A stretch of DNA of 59,848 bases from an uncultured Planctomycetia bacterium (GCA_938003765.1 CALKYE010000262.1:1-59848), one strand, 5' to 3'; shown: positions 48,571 to 58,073, counted from the stretch's first letter. Program-made: numbers and translations. The notes: a model not told the origin generated them from the sequence alone.

Positions 48571-49272
48571 TCAGCGCTCCTCTTGCGCGAGGCGCTCTGA
48601 GTGCTCGCGGATCTGCTGGTTGGCCTTGCGGTTCTTGAAGCGCGTCACGGCGTCCCCGGCGAGCAGCGCGAACAGCAGCGCGCCCATCGCCACGAGCACG
48701 AAGCGCAACATGCCCGCCGTGGGCAGTCGCGCCGGCTCACGCGGCGAATTGCGTCCGTACGCCTCGGGCGCGAGCCGTTCCTCCTGGCTGGCGAGGCGCG
48801 CCTTCTCGAACAGGAGCTGCCGCTTGCGCTCGAGCTCCTTGCGCGCGCCGTAGAGCTTGCCCTGGAAGCCGAGCGCGATGCAGGTGAACAGCACGTGCGC
48901 GACGTCCGCGGCGTCGTTGCTGGTGTCGCCCAGCACCTCGTCGACGATGTCGAAGAAGCGGTCGCCGCCCTCGGAGGTCTGGCACAGCTTCATCTCGAGC
49001 AGCTGCATCGACCAGGCCATGCGGTTGGGCCAGTTCGAGCCCAGCACCACCTGGTCGGCGGCGGCGATCAGCGGGTACTTCACGCGCTGGAACTGCGCGC
49101 GGAGCTTGCGATCGGAGTCGCAGGTGCGCTCGATCGAGTCGAGCTCGCGCTCGAGCTCGCCGTGCAGGTCCTCGACGCTGGCGGAGTTGGTCTCCGCGTT
49201 GCGCCGGAAGGTCGTGAGGTACGAGAACAGCGGCGTGCACGCTTCGTGCAGGCTGGCCGGCTTGGTCGCCAT
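48571..49272 (-). CDS. tssL: T6SS membrane protein TssL (DotU)
   Basis: 233 residues. Cytosolic hook domain with LFSYLTTFRRNAETNSASVE, FQRVKYPLIAAADQVVLGSN, LLEMKLCQTSEGGDRFFDIV and YGARKELERKRQLLF. A single C-terminal helix anchors it (~186-206, AGMLRFVLVAMGALLFALLA). There is no peptidoglycan-binding extension. The start is three bases after the tssK stop and its stop is eight bases before tssM. Confidence 0.95.
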   Translation of the reverse strand: MATKPASLHEACTPLFSYLTTFRRNAETNSASVEDLHGELERELDSIERTCDSDRKLRAQFQRVKYPLIAAADQVVLGSNWPNRMAWSMQLLEMKLCQTSEGGDRFFDIVDEVLGDTSNDAADVAHVLFTCIALGFQGKLYGARKELERKRQLLFEKARLASQEERLAPEAYGRNSPREPARLPTAGMLRFVLVAMGALLFALLAGDAVTRFKNRKANQQIREHSERLAQEER

Positions 49273-49275
49273 CGA

Positions 49276-50646
49276 CTACCCCGGAAGTTCCACGTAGAGG
49301 TGGTAGCGCACCTCGCCCAGCGCGCCGAGCGCCGAGAGCAGCACGGCCTTGCGCGCCTCGAGGATCCTGAGCCACGAATCGCGCGAGCGGCCTTCGGTCG
49401 CCACGCGGAAGAAGTGCAGGTTCGCGCGCCGCGGGAACGCCGTCGGCGGCGTGCGCAGGTGCTCGAGCTCGATGCCCGGCACGACGCCCTGCACGACGCG
49501 GTCGGTGTCGGCGGGCGAGATCAGCTTCACGCCCGCGAGCACGAGCTGCGCGGTGTCCTCGGGCGTCTGATCGAGCTCGACCCCCATGTAGAAGATCGCG
49601 CTGGCGGCCAGCCACTCGGTCGGGATCGGGCAGTCGAGGAAGCCCTCGCGCTGCGGGTCCTTCTTGAACTCGATCGTGTCGTAGGGGACCGAGACCTCGG
49701 CCGCCAGATAGTCACGCAGCGCGCTGAACACGGCCTGGAAGCATCGGTCGAGCTCGGCGTGCTCGTACAGCGGCAACTCGGGAGCGCAGCGTTCGGCGCC
49801 GAACAGCGCGAGGGCGCCGGCGCAACGCGCGAGCTCGAGGTAGATCGGGAAGGGGTGCAGGTCCGCGCGCCCGGCGAGTTGCTCGAGCGAGGCCACGACC
49901 TGGTTGAGCGTGAGCAGCTTGACGATGCCCGACACGTCCGCGCCCTTGTCGACGCTCGACAGACGCGCGAGCGACGGCACGCGCAGGGCGAGGTCGCGCG
50001 ACTGGCTGCGGGCCTGCGCCGCGAGCGAGGCCAGCTCGGACAGCAGCGCCGCCGATCCGCCGGCGGCGACGACCGACGCGACCCAGCTCTCCGAGAGCGC
50101 CGACTTGGCCGCCGGCTTGCCGCGGCGAACCAGGCGGGCGATGTGCAGCGACTCGTAGCCCGAGCGGTCCTCGTCGCCGAAGAACAGGCGCAGTTCGAGC
50201 CCGCGGAACTCCAGTTCCTTGGCCGAATCGCGCAGGTTCTCGTCGTCGACGTGCTCGAGCGTCACGCGGTAGCGGTAGGCCCGCCCGGTCTCTTCGCCGA
50301 CTTGGGGCGCGCCCGCCTGCGGCGCGAGCGCGCCGAGCCAGACGTCCAGCTCGGCGTCGGTGAAGTGCTCGGCGAACTCGCGCTGCTCGACGAATGCGTC
50401 CGCGCCCAGGGTCGCGTGGGTTCCGTCGCGGAACACGCACTCGAGCGCCTCGATGCGCAGCACGTCGCGCTCGAGCGCCTGCTCGTCGAGCGCCAGTCGG
50501 ACCAGCCCGAAGTTCCCGGGGATTCCGGCGGCGTCACCGCGCGCGATGCGGGCGCCGACCTCGCGCGTGAAGGCCTGGAGGTGTTGCGGGCACAGGAGCA
50601 TGCCCTCGCGCCACAGGACACTGGGTTGGGGAGCGGGGCTGCTCAT
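49276..50646 (-). CDS. tssK: T6SS baseplate connector TssK
   Basis: 456 residues, full length. Marks: VLWREGMLLCPQHLQAFTRE at the N-terminus, EALECVFRDGTHATLGADAF, GPGLE-type region replaced here by PTRKR-free variant, then LASLAAQARSQSRDLALRVP, VASLEQLAGRADLHPFPIYL, PYDTIEFKKDPQREGFLDCP and LAGVKLISPADTDRVVQGVV. TssK trimers link the baseplate wedges (TssF-TssG) to TssL/TssM and resemble phage receptor-binding proteins. Confidence 0.95.
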   Translation of the reverse strand: MSSPAPQPSVLWREGMLLCPQHLQAFTREVGARIARGDAAGIPGNFGLVRLALDEQALERDVLRIEALECVFRDGTHATLGADAFVEQREFAEHFTDAELDVWLGALAPQAGAPQVGEETGRAYRYRVTLEHVDDENLRDSAKELEFRGLELRLFFGDEDRSGYESLHIARLVRRGKPAAKSALSESWVASVVAAGGSAALLSELASLAAQARSQSRDLALRVPSLARLSSVDKGADVSGIVKLLTLNQVVASLEQLAGRADLHPFPIYLELARCAGALALFGAERCAPELPLYEHAELDRCFQAVFSALRDYLAAEVSVPYDTIEFKKDPQREGFLDCPIPTEWLAASAIFYMGVELDQTPEDTAQLVLAGVKLISPADTDRVVQGVVPGIELEHLRTPPTAFPRRANLHFFRVATEGRSRDSWLRILEARKAVLLSALGALGEVRYHLYVELPG

Positions 50647-50676
50647 CTGGGGCGGAGAAGCGGAGGCCGGAGCGGG

Positions 50677-51258
50677 CTACTTGCCGCCGACGCGGTTCAC
50701 TGCGAGGCCGCGGATCTCGAGTTCGATGCGGCCGACGTTCTCGAGTTCGGTGCGAGAGATCTTCGAGGATGCGCCCCAGCCCTTGGGGCCGCAGTTGGTG
50801 ATCACGGCCATGGCCAGTTGCGGGCGTGCCTCGAGCAGCCCGCGGTCGACCACGACGCGCAGCTCGGGCCCCTTGGCGTTGGGCTTGATCTCGACCGCCT
50901 TGTGCGTGGGGTTGGCGGCCTTGACCTCGAAGCGCCAGCCGTCGGTCAGGGTCGGCTTGAGCTGCACGAAGCTCACGTACTTGGCCTGGCGCTCGGGGCG
51001 CACGAGCTTGTCGAGCGTGCGCGGGTCCTCGAGGTCCGCCAGGTCGGCGTCATCGGCCACGATCACGTAGACCGACACCACCTCGTCGAGCTGCGCGCCC
51101 TGGAGCTGCGCGACGAACTCGCCCGGCCCCATGAACGGGATCGAGCTGCACGATGAGCCGCACAGCAGAGCCGTGAGCGCCAGCGCAGCGGCGCCGCCGA
51201 AGCGACGCAAGGACACGAACGGGGAACGGGATCGAGGGGCTTCGAGCGCGGGGCGCAT
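50677..51258 (-). CDS. tssJ: T6SS outer-membrane lipoprotein TssJ
   Basis: 193 residues from ATG 51258. The start is chosen because it places the lipoprotein signal SLRRFGGAAALALTALLCGS then SC at the N-terminus; the longer open frame (to 51474) is Arg/Pro-rich and unlikely. The mature part is a transthyretin-like beta-sandwich: VVSVYVIVADDADLADLEDP, DKLVRPERQAKYVSFVQLKP, AVITNCGPKGWGASSKISRT. TssJ anchors TssM at the outer membrane. The genuine SciN/TssJ-type sequence is diverged, so this is partly called by its position between tagH and tssK. Confidence 0.85.
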   Translation of the reverse strand: MRPALEAPRSRSPFVSLRRFGGAAALALTALLCGSSCSSIPFMGPGEFVAQLQGAQLDEVVSVYVIVADDADLADLEDPRTLDKLVRPERQAKYVSFVQLKPTLTDGWRFEVKAANPTHKAVEIKPNAKGPELRVVVDRGLLEARPQLAMAVITNCGPKGWGASSKISRTELENVGRIELEIRGLAVNRVGGK

Positions 51259-51528
51259 CGTCGGGGTCCTGTGTCGCCGGTCCGCGCGGTGGGGGCGCGC
51301 ACCGCTTGGCGGGGGTGTGGGAGGGCTGGCGGGGGATGCTGCTGCGTCGCGCACTCTACAATGCGGTTTCCACGGCTGCATTGCCCCATAGAGCGCACGC
51401 AGCGCTCGCGGGAAGCGGCCGGAGCCGCGCGCTTCGCGTGAGGGAACGCGAGATCTGGACGCGGCTCGCGTCACAGCTCTCGAGCGACGTCTCGAACGTC
51501 GCTCCGCGCGAGCTGATCGCGCGCGCTC

Positions 51529-53175
51529 TCACCCCGCGTTCGTGCCGAGCATGTCGCGCACGGCTTCGCGCGCGAGCTTCTCGAGTTGGTCTTCGAGCAT
51601 GTCGGGACTCAACTCCTTGAGGTACGTGCAGGCGCGGCGCCACAGTTCGGTCTCGGCGCCGCCGGCGAGTTTGCGGAAGGCGGGGATCGGACCCTGCGCC
51701 AGCAGTCCGGCCTCGGACAGATCGTGCTTGAGCTTCTCGGCGAAGAGCTTGCTCGCCTTGCGGTTGGCGGCGAGGCCGGCGACGAGCCACTTGCCGAGTT
51801 GCTCGAAGTAGCGGACGAGCTCAGCGCGCGCGTCGCGCTCGCTCGGATCGCCCAGGATCGTGCCGACCAGCCCGCGCAGGTTGCCCTCGACGTTGGGCAG
51901 CATCGTGTTTGACTGGTACAGCTGGATCTGCGCTCCGGCGACACGGGTGACAACGCGCTCGAACTGGCGCGCGACGCGGAACAGCTCGACCGCGACGAAC
52001 TCCTCGGGCGAGCCGTCGAGCAGCGGTTGGACCTGCTCGATGTCGCGGTCGGCGAGCTGGTTCCAGAGCGCGCCGACGGTGTGCATGGGGGACACCATCT
52101 GCGCCGGTACGGACCGCGAACGCTGGTCCAACTGGCTCTTGAGCGCCTGATTCTGCGCGCGCAGCTCCAGCAGCTCGGCGAGCATCCTCGGCGCGCCGGG
52201 ATCCGAAGGACGCGCAGCGCCTGGAGCGCCGCCGCCCGCCGCCCCGCCGCCGGACTCGGAGAGCTGGCGCTTCAGGGCGCTGTTCTCGGCCTGCAGTCGG
52301 ATCAGGAGGTCGCCCATCGGCCCCGCGGGCGCGGCGGCCAGCGCCGGCGCCTGGGCCGACGCGGCCAGTTGTTGGCGCGCTTCGTCGAGCTCGCGCGTGC
52401 AGCGCGCCAGCTCGGTGGCGAGGCGCGAGCTCTCGGTGCGCGCCAGTTCGAGCTCCTCGAGCGAGGCGGCGGCGGCCAGCGCGGCGCTCACTCGCGCCAA
52501 CTCGGCGCGCTGCGCCGCCCGGTCGGTCTCGATGCGCTGCATCTGCGCGGTGAGCTGCTCGACCAGCGTGCGCTCCTCGTCCATGTCGCGCAGGAGCTGA
52601 TTGCGCTCCGCAGTCAGCCGCTGGATCTGCTCGTTGGCCACTCCCAACGCGAGGGTCTCCTCGGTCGGCGCGGGCGCGGCGGCGAGGCTGGGCTGCGGGG
52701 TGCTGTCCCGCGGCGGCGGGGTCGCGCCGCGCAGGCGCTGCACCTCGGCGCGCAGTTGCTCGCTCTTCTGGTGCAGGCGGTCGACGATGCCGTGCGCCGC
52801 GGCCAGCTCCTCCGACTTCTCCGCGAGGCTCGCGCGCAGCCGCTCGAGCTCATCGCCGCCGCCGCTGGCGCCATCGCTTGCCTTGGCCGCCTCGTCGCGC
52901 CAGACGCGCACGACCACATCGCCCTCGCCGAGCTGGAACTCGTCGCCCGACAGCAGCGTCGCCTCGCTGATGCGCTTGCCGCCCACGAAGGTGCCGTTGC
53001 TCGAACCGAGGTCGACGAGCACCCACCCTCGCAGGAGCCGAGCGTGGCGCTTGCTGACGTAGGGCTGCTGGATCAGCACCTCGGCCCCGGGGGCGCGGCC
53101 GATCGTGGCGACGTCGCCATCGACCTGAACCGTGGTCTCGGGTTGGTTGGCTTGGCGCAGGGTGAGCTTGATCAC
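51529..53175 (-). CDS. tagH: T6SS FHA-domain scaffold (Fha/TagH)
   Basis: 548 residues, GTG start with GAGGAG close upstream. The N-terminal FHA domain (~1-95) keeps all key residues: GR (26-27), S41-x-x-H44, N60-G61 (VSKRHARL, LGSSNGTFVGGKR). A long coiled-coil of Glu/Arg/Ala repeats (~100-340) follows, with Pro/Ala linkers. The C-terminal ~190 residues carry the T6SS FHA domain (TVGALWNQLADRDIEQVQPL, FVAVELFRVARQFERVVTRV, KLFAEKLKHDLSEAGLL). In Pseudomonas, kinase PpkA phosphorylates Fha1, which then activates the apparatus. Here its gene leads the operon and diverges from ppkA. Confidence 0.9.
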   Translation of the reverse strand: MIKLTLRQANQPETTVQVDGDVATIGRAPGAEVLIQQPYVSKRHARLLRGWVLVDLGSSNGTFVGGKRISEATLLSGDEFQLGEGDVVVRVWRDEAAKASDGASGGGDELERLRASLAEKSEELAAAHGIVDRLHQKSEQLRAEVQRLRGATPPPRDSTPQPSLAAAPAPTEETLALGVANEQIQRLTAERNQLLRDMDEERTLVEQLTAQMQRIETDRAAQRAELARVSAALAAAASLEELELARTESSRLATELARCTRELDEARQQLAASAQAPALAAAPAGPMGDLLIRLQAENSALKRQLSESGGGAAGGGAPGAARPSDPGAPRMLAELLELRAQNQALKSQLDQRSRSVPAQMVSPMHTVGALWNQLADRDIEQVQPLLDGSPEEFVAVELFRVARQFERVVTRVAGAQIQLYQSNTMLPNVEGNLRGLVGTILGDPSERDARAELVRYFEQLGKWLVAGLAANRKASKLFAEKLKHDLSEAGLLAQGPIPAFRKLAGGAETELWRRACTYLKELSPDMLEDQLEKLAREAVRDMLGTNAG

Positions 53176-53468
53176 GTCTCCTCACTTGGGGCTTTGGGAT
53201 GCGCGTGCCACGCGCAGCCCGGAGCGCGCTCTGAACGATCGCGCTAGCTGGCTCACTCTCGCTCGCACCACGCGTCCGCGCCAGCCATTCGAGCAAAGTG
53301 AGGGCTGCTACACTCCGAGTTCCACGCGCGTCGCGGCGCGTCCAGCGTTGCGTCGAAGCCTGGGTTCGGCGCGCGATCCGTTTCGGCTGGCGCGTGCTCC
53401 CGTTCGACTCCCCAGCGACCGCCGCGATCCTTGCGCCGCTCGCCGCCAATCCCGATCTTCGCGCGGAC
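53176..53468. promoter_or_regulatory. Divergent control region between tagH operon and ppkA
   Basis: This 293-base gap must hold the main promoter of the T6SS operon and that of ppkA. A TACACT hexamer near 53309 (plus strand) could serve as a -10 box for ppkA, but no good -35 box precedes it. No clear binding repeats are seen. Confidence 0.4.
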
Positions 53469-56400
53469 ATGAGCCCCAACCCCAGCGACGAGCTCGAACC
53501 CACCGTCCCCGGTCCCGCGAGCTCTCAGTCTGGCCCGACGCCGCCGGGCACGCCGCACGATGCGGCTGGCGACGACGCCGACGCCACGCTGATGAAGTCG
53601 CCCGGTCGAACCGAGGTGCGCGGGCCGGGCGGAACGCGCGCGAGTGAGTCCAAGACGGCCAACGAGGGGATCGATCTGACGCGGCCGAGTCCGGCGCGCA
53701 CGACGGCGCGCACCTCTGCGGCGACGTTCAGCACCTCGGCTGGAAGCGAGGGCGGCGCTGCGTCCGCCAAGCGCGATCCGCAGGTCTTCGGCGGCCGCTT
53801 CGAAGTGATCGAGATGCTCGGCGAAGGCGGGATGGGCAAGGTCTACACCGTGCGCGATCGGCAGATCGAAGGCCGCGCGGTGGCGCTCAAGGTCCTGCTG
53901 CCCAAGTTCTCGCGCAACGAGAAGTTCCGCAGCCTGTTCTTCCAGGAGATCCGCGCCGCGCAGAACTTCGTCAACGAGCACGTCGTGCAGGTGCGCGACT
54001 GCGGCCAGATGGACGACGGCCGCCTGTTCGTGACGATGGACCTCGTCAGCGGCGAGTCGTTGCGCGACATGCTCGCGCGCGAGAACTCACTGCGCCCGAG
54101 GCACGCGCTCGAGATCGCCAAGCAGATGCTGGCGGCGCTGCACTCCGGCCACGAGCGCGGTTTCGTGCACCGCGACGTCAAGCCTTCGAACGTGATGCTC
54201 GCCACGCGCGTTCCGAAGACCGACGACAATCCCTACGGCGTCGGCGTGCGCGTGCTCGACTTCGGCATCGCGGGACTGGCGGCCGAGATCGACGAGGGCA
54301 ACGTCGCCGGCACGCCGCTCTACATGTCGCCCGAGCAGATCCAGGGCCAGCGCCTGGACGCGCGCTCGGACCTGTTCGCCGTCGGCATCGTGCTCTACGA
54401 AATGCTCGCCGGCCACCGGCCGTTCGAGGGCAAGACGCTGCAACAGATCACGCACAGCGTGATCGAGACCGACGTCGCGCCGCGCATCGCGGAGATGAAG
54501 GAGCTCAGCGCTCCGATCCGCAAGATCCTCGAGAAGGCGCTGCAGAAGGACCGCGACAAGCGCTTCCAGAGCGCGACCGAGTTCATCGAGGCGATCGAGA
54601 GCTCGAGCGCGTACAAGCTCCCGTCCGCCGTGCCCGGCTGGGTGGTGGGCGCGCTGGTGGTCGTCACTGCTGTCGCCGGCGTCGAGGGCTACCTGCTCTG
54701 GTCTCAGCAAGGTCGCGTCGAAGCCATGGCCGACGCGCGCGAAGCGCTGCAACTGCAAGTCAACGAGGCGCAGAAGACGCTGACGACGCGCCTCGCCGAA
54801 GCGGAGAACGCGCACAAGAACGCGATCGCGGGCAAGGACGCGGATCTGGCCACGACCTCGGCGGCGCTCACGGCGGCCAACGAGGGGCTCGAAGCGGCGC
54901 GCGCCGACGTGGCGCGACTCGAGACCGAGCTCGCCAAGACCGGCGCGAAGGACGACGACCAGATGGTCGAGCTGCGCGCGCGCTTCAACGCGCTCGAACT
55001 CGCCTTCGCTCAGGAGAAAGCGGCGCGAGAGGCTGCGGCGCGGGACAAGCAGACGCTCGACGAAGAGCTGCTGCGGATGCGCAAGTCGCAGGACGAGCTC
55101 ACGAAGCGACTCGCGGCCGCCGAGGAGGATCGCAACAAGCTGACGGCGGCGCTCAACCCGTCCGCGCGCAAGGCCAACGCGTTCGACGACGTGCTCACGA
55201 TCCTCGAGCGGCGCGGCGGCGCTCAGGCGCGCGCGCTGTACGACGACGCCATCAGCGAGCGCATCTTCGATCGGCCCGCGCGCTCGGGCACGGACCTGGT
55301 CGAGGAGTTGATCGAGGCGGAACTCGCCATCCATCGCTTCGACGCCAGCCGTGCGCAGGGCGGCGCGCTCGACATTCCGGCGCTGCTCGAGGCGAGCCGC
55401 CGTCTCTCGCAGGCCAAGAACCTGCGCCAGAACTTCCAGGTCGCCGCGAACGACTGGCTCGCGTTCGAGACACCCGACGGGACCGCGGGGCAGCGCACGA
55501 CGCGCCTCGACGCGTACATCCGCACGCTGTCCGAGCGCGTCGAGCCCGAGGTGAGCGCGATCTCTGGCTACCACGTGCAGGACTGGGATCGCCTGGCCGT
55601 GGCCGGGCCGACGCAGTCGCTGCAACACGTCATCGAGCACCAGCGCCAGTTCACGTGCGACCACGTCGCCGAGTTCGCGCGTTCAGCGCTGGCCCACTGC
55701 GAGTCGACGTTGGCGCCGGGCGGCAAGCTCGACACCAAGGCGCTCGCTGCGGCGAGCTTCCTCGACGAGTGGGGCGCTTACCTCGAGTCCAATGACTCTG
55801 CGCGTGACGAGAGCGCCGGTGGGCTGCTCGCGTTCGTCTACGCGCGGCGCTGGCACGACTCGGACGAGAGCAACGACGCCGGATTCGACTGGTCGCGCGC
55901 CGCCCACCCCGCGGTGAAGGGCGAGCAACGCGACTGGCGCGCCGTGTTGCGCCTGCAGTACGAGCTCGCGCAGCCGCACGCCGGCTACCCGATCAAGTCG
56001 GGCCGCAAGCTGGTCTACCGCCTCGAGAACGACTCGCCGCTGCGCTGGCGCGTGCTCGAACCCAAGCCGGGCGCCGAGATCGGCCCGAGCGGTCCGTGGG
56101 AGTTCACGCAGAGCAACTTCAAGGTCGACGCGCTGCCGATCGGCGGCGCGGAGCCGATCCGCGTCGTGCGCCGTCGCGGCGTGTTCCTCGTCGACGGCGC
56201 GAGCGATCCGCTGCTCGATCTGCGCGCGGTCGGCGACAACGTGTGGGTTGCTCCGTTCCCCAAGCTGTTCGACAAGCTTCCGCCGCCGCAACTGGGCGTG
56301 AGCCAGGTCTCGATGAACGAGCACCTCGAGCGCGTCGCCGCGGATCCGGGGCCGTGTCTGGTGTTCAAGCGCGGCGCGCTGGTGCGCTGGTTCTCGCCCG

Positions 56401-56477
56401 AGTTCGGACTGGTGCTCGAGGAACTCGAGGGCCAGCCGGTGCGCACCGAACTGGTCTTTGCCACGCCGCTGCGGTAG
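53469..56477 (+). CDS. ppkA: PpkA-like transmembrane Ser/Thr protein kinase
   Basis: 1,002 residues. Residues 1-105 are Pro/Thr/Ser-rich and disordered, perhaps autophosphorylated. The kinase domain (~111-376) has the P-loop LGEGGMGKVY, the VAIK-type lysine (VALK, ~141), HRDVKPSN (Asp236), DFG (264-266), and the activation loop GTPLYMSPEQ. A membrane helix follows (~388-410), then a long coiled coil (~415-570) and a large non-kinase region (570-1002) presumably outside the cytoplasm. It likely senses envelope stress and phosphorylates the FHA protein. ATG 53469 begins the natural protein; the upstream ATG 53298 would add 57 residues. Confidence 0.9.
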   Translation: MSPNPSDELEPTVPGPASSQSGPTPPGTPHDAAGDDADATLMKSPGRTEVRGPGGTRASESKTANEGIDLTRPSPARTTARTSAATFSTSAGSEGGAASAKRDPQVFGGRFEVIEMLGEGGMGKVYTVRDRQIEGRAVALKVLLPKFSRNEKFRSLFFQEIRAAQNFVNEHVVQVRDCGQMDDGRLFVTMDLVSGESLRDMLARENSLRPRHALEIAKQMLAALHSGHERGFVHRDVKPSNVMLATRVPKTDDNPYGVGVRVLDFGIAGLAAEIDEGNVAGTPLYMSPEQIQGQRLDARSDLFAVGIVLYEMLAGHRPFEGKTLQQITHSVIETDVAPRIAEMKELSAPIRKILEKALQKDRDKRFQSATEFIEAIESSSAYKLPSAVPGWVVGALVVVTAVAGVEGYLLWSQQGRVEAMADAREALQLQVNEAQKTLTTRLAEAENAHKNAIAGKDADLATTSAALTAANEGLEAARADVARLETELAKTGAKDDDQMVELRARFNALELAFAQEKAAREAAARDKQTLDEELLRMRKSQDELTKRLAAAEEDRNKLTAALNPSARKANAFDDVLTILERRGGAQARALYDDAISERIFDRPARSGTDLVEELIEAELAIHRFDASRAQGGALDIPALLEASRRLSQAKNLRQNFQVAANDWLAFETPDGTAGQRTTRLDAYIRTLSERVEPEVSAISGYHVQDWDRLAVAGPTQSLQHVIEHQRQFTCDHVAEFARSALAHCESTLAPGGKLDTKALAAASFLDEWGAYLESNDSARDESAGGLLAFVYARRWHDSDESNDAGFDWSRAAHPAVKGEQRDWRAVLRLQYELAQPHAGYPIKSGRKLVYRLENDSPLRWRVLEPKPGAEIGPSGPWEFTQSNFKVDALPIGGAEPIRVVRRRGVFLVDGASDPLLDLRAVGDNVWVAPFPKLFDKLPPPQLGVSQVSMNEHLERVAADPGPCLVFKRGALVRWFSPEFGLVLEELEGQPVRTELVFATPLR

Positions 56478-56505
56478 ACCACAGCTCTCTCGACCTGGAG
56501 TCTTC

Positions 56506-57153
56506 ATGCGACAAGCTCTCTCTCCGTTCGCCGCACTCGCGCTCGCTCTGGCGATGCTCGGCGGCGCGTCGTGTTCCTCTTCGAAGGCCAAGGGCGGCGT
56601 GCTCGAGACGCCGCGCTCGTTCGACGGCTTCCCCGCGGACGCCTCGGTCGGCATCGTGCAAGCCGAAGCGCGCTTCTACGTCAACCACGCGGAGCTGCTC
56701 GAGGACTACGACATGATCGAGCGCGAGCGGGTCGTTCCGGTCGCGCTGCGCGTCGGGCTCCGCGGCGCCGGCATGAACGAGGCGCAGGCGCGCCTGTTGA
56801 CCGAGTCGGGCGACATGCGCCTGTACCTGCCCGACGGGACCGCGCTGGTCTCGCGCTCGTACGGCCAGATCGAGCCGCGCCGCGAGAAGCAGCGCGATGC
56901 GATGTACGGCCTGGCGCACAAGGGCGGCTCGCTGACCAACTTCGACAACGCGACCTACGGGCTGGTGTTCTTCGCGCTGCCCAAGGACATCAAGTACGAC
57001 GAGGGCTCGCGCACGCTCCAGCGCGCGAGCGGCTCGGTGACGCGCTCGCTCGACCTCACCAAGAGCGTGTGCGCGTTCAAGGTCTCGATCGGCGACGAGA
57101 CGCGGACGCTGTACATCGGACTGAAGGCTGACCGTCGCTCCGCGCGGCGCTGA
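56506..57153 (+). CDS. Lipoprotein downstream of ppkA
   Basis: 215 residues. The signal peptide MRQALSPFAALALALAMLGG ends in a lipobox GASC at Cys24. The mature protein carries FPADASVGIVQAEARFYVNH, RERVVPVALRVGLRGAGMNE and LYLPDGTALVSR, with no recognised domain. It starts 28 bases after ppkA and is co-oriented with it. A role as a periplasmic partner of PpkA or of the T6SS membrane complex is possible, similar in spirit to the TagQRST proteins, but no homology to them is visible. Confidence 0.75.
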   Translation: MRQALSPFAALALALAMLGGASCSSSKAKGGVLETPRSFDGFPADASVGIVQAEARFYVNHAELLEDYDMIERERVVPVALRVGLRGAGMNEAQARLLTESGDMRLYLPDGTALVSRSYGQIEPRREKQRDAMYGLAHKGGSLTNFDNATYGLVFFALPKDIKYDEGSRTLQRASGSVTRSLDLTKSVCAFKVSIGDETRTLYIGLKADRRSARR

Positions 57154-57164
57154 GGAGCTGCAAC

Positions 57165-58073
57165 GTGAACAACCTCCGACTCCCGCTCCGATTCCTGGCG
57201 GCGCTGCCGCTCGTGGCGCTGGCTGCGTGCTCGAGCCCGAACCCCTACGCCGGTCCGGCCAAGCAACTGGCGGCCGACGCCGGCCGCGTGCGCTCCGGCG
57301 AGCTGCAGAACGCTGCGCGCAATCTCGAAGCGCTCGTCGTGCAGTCCGACCGCGGCGACGGCGGCGCGCGACTGCAGGCGTTCTACGCCGCGTACTTGCT
57401 CGCGCAAGCGCACTCGCTGGCCTCGGTCGGTTCGCCGTTCCTGGCCGAGCCTTCGACCTCCAGCGGTCTGGGCGGCGGCGCTCCTCGTCACAGCGGCGTC
57501 GGCCACGTCGTGGCGGCGTCGATGTACTCCGCGCTGGGCCAGGAGCTCTCGCGCGACCTCGACAAGGCGCCGCGCGAGCACAAGGGCGTGAAGCTCCTGC
57601 CGGCCGAGCTCGACTCGTTCCCGATCAAGGACGTGCGCGCCAACCTCGCCCTGCGGCAGATGGTCGCGCTCGCGCGCCTGGGCTTCGAGGAGCGCGTGCG
57701 CGAGTTCGTCGCCGGCTCGGTGGAGCTGCACTCGTTCGAGACCGCGCGCGCCTTGCTCGAGCGCCTGCGCTTCGAGCCTGCGCTGGCGCCGTGGGTTCAC
57801 GCCTCGCTGTTCGAGTACCTGCGTCGCAGCGAGAGCACCGAGCCCGAGGCCTACAAGTTCGCCGTGCAGGCGCTCATCCTGGCCGAAGGCGCCGGCGGAG
57901 CGTTCGACGGGCGCGAACGCGAGGAACTCTCGAAGTGGATCCGCGAAGGCTCCAACTTCGAGTACCGCTGCCCCGACCACCGCATCCTGGTGCAGCCCGA
58001 ACTCGGACGTTGCCAGGAGATCGGCTGCCAGCGCGCGCTGCACGAGTTCACGCCGCAGCGCAGGTCTCGCTGA
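57165..58073 (+). CDS. Helical lipoprotein downstream of ppkA
   Basis: 302 residues, GTG start at 57165 preceded by GAGGAG. The lipobox ALAAC (Cys ~22) follows a clear signal peptide (LPLRFLAALPLVALAAC). The mature part is helical with TPR-like traits (AAYLLAQAHSLAS, SMYSALGQELSRDLDKA, NLALRQMVALARLGFEERVR) and ends with paired Cys residues (CPDH, CQEIGC) perhaps binding a metal. It lies 11 bases after the previous gene. The function is unknown; co-transcription with ppkA is likely. Confidence 0.75.
   Translation: MNNLRLPLRFLAALPLVALAACSSPNPYAGPAKQLAADAGRVRSGELQNAARNLEALVVQSDRGDGGARLQAFYAAYLLAQAHSLASVGSPFLAEPSTSSGLGGGAPRHSGVGHVVAASMYSALGQELSRDLDKAPREHKGVKLLPAELDSFPIKDVRANLALRQMVALARLGFEERVREFVAGSVELHSFETARALLERLRFEPALAPWVHASLFEYLRRSESTEPEAYKFAVQALILAEGAGGAFDGREREELSKWIREGSNFEYRCPDHRILVQPELGRCQEIGCQRALHEFTPQRRSR

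Noticed and set aside
44253..48638. Very long plus-strand open frame (1,461 codons) opposite tssM
   Set aside because: It is an antisense shadow produced by high GC; composition is Arg/Glu/His/Leu repeats with no domain, while the minus strand encodes clear TssM.
50677..51474. Longer 265-aa form of TssJ
   Set aside because: The extra 72 residues are Arg/Pro-rich and would bury the lipoprotein signal; ATG 51258 fits better.
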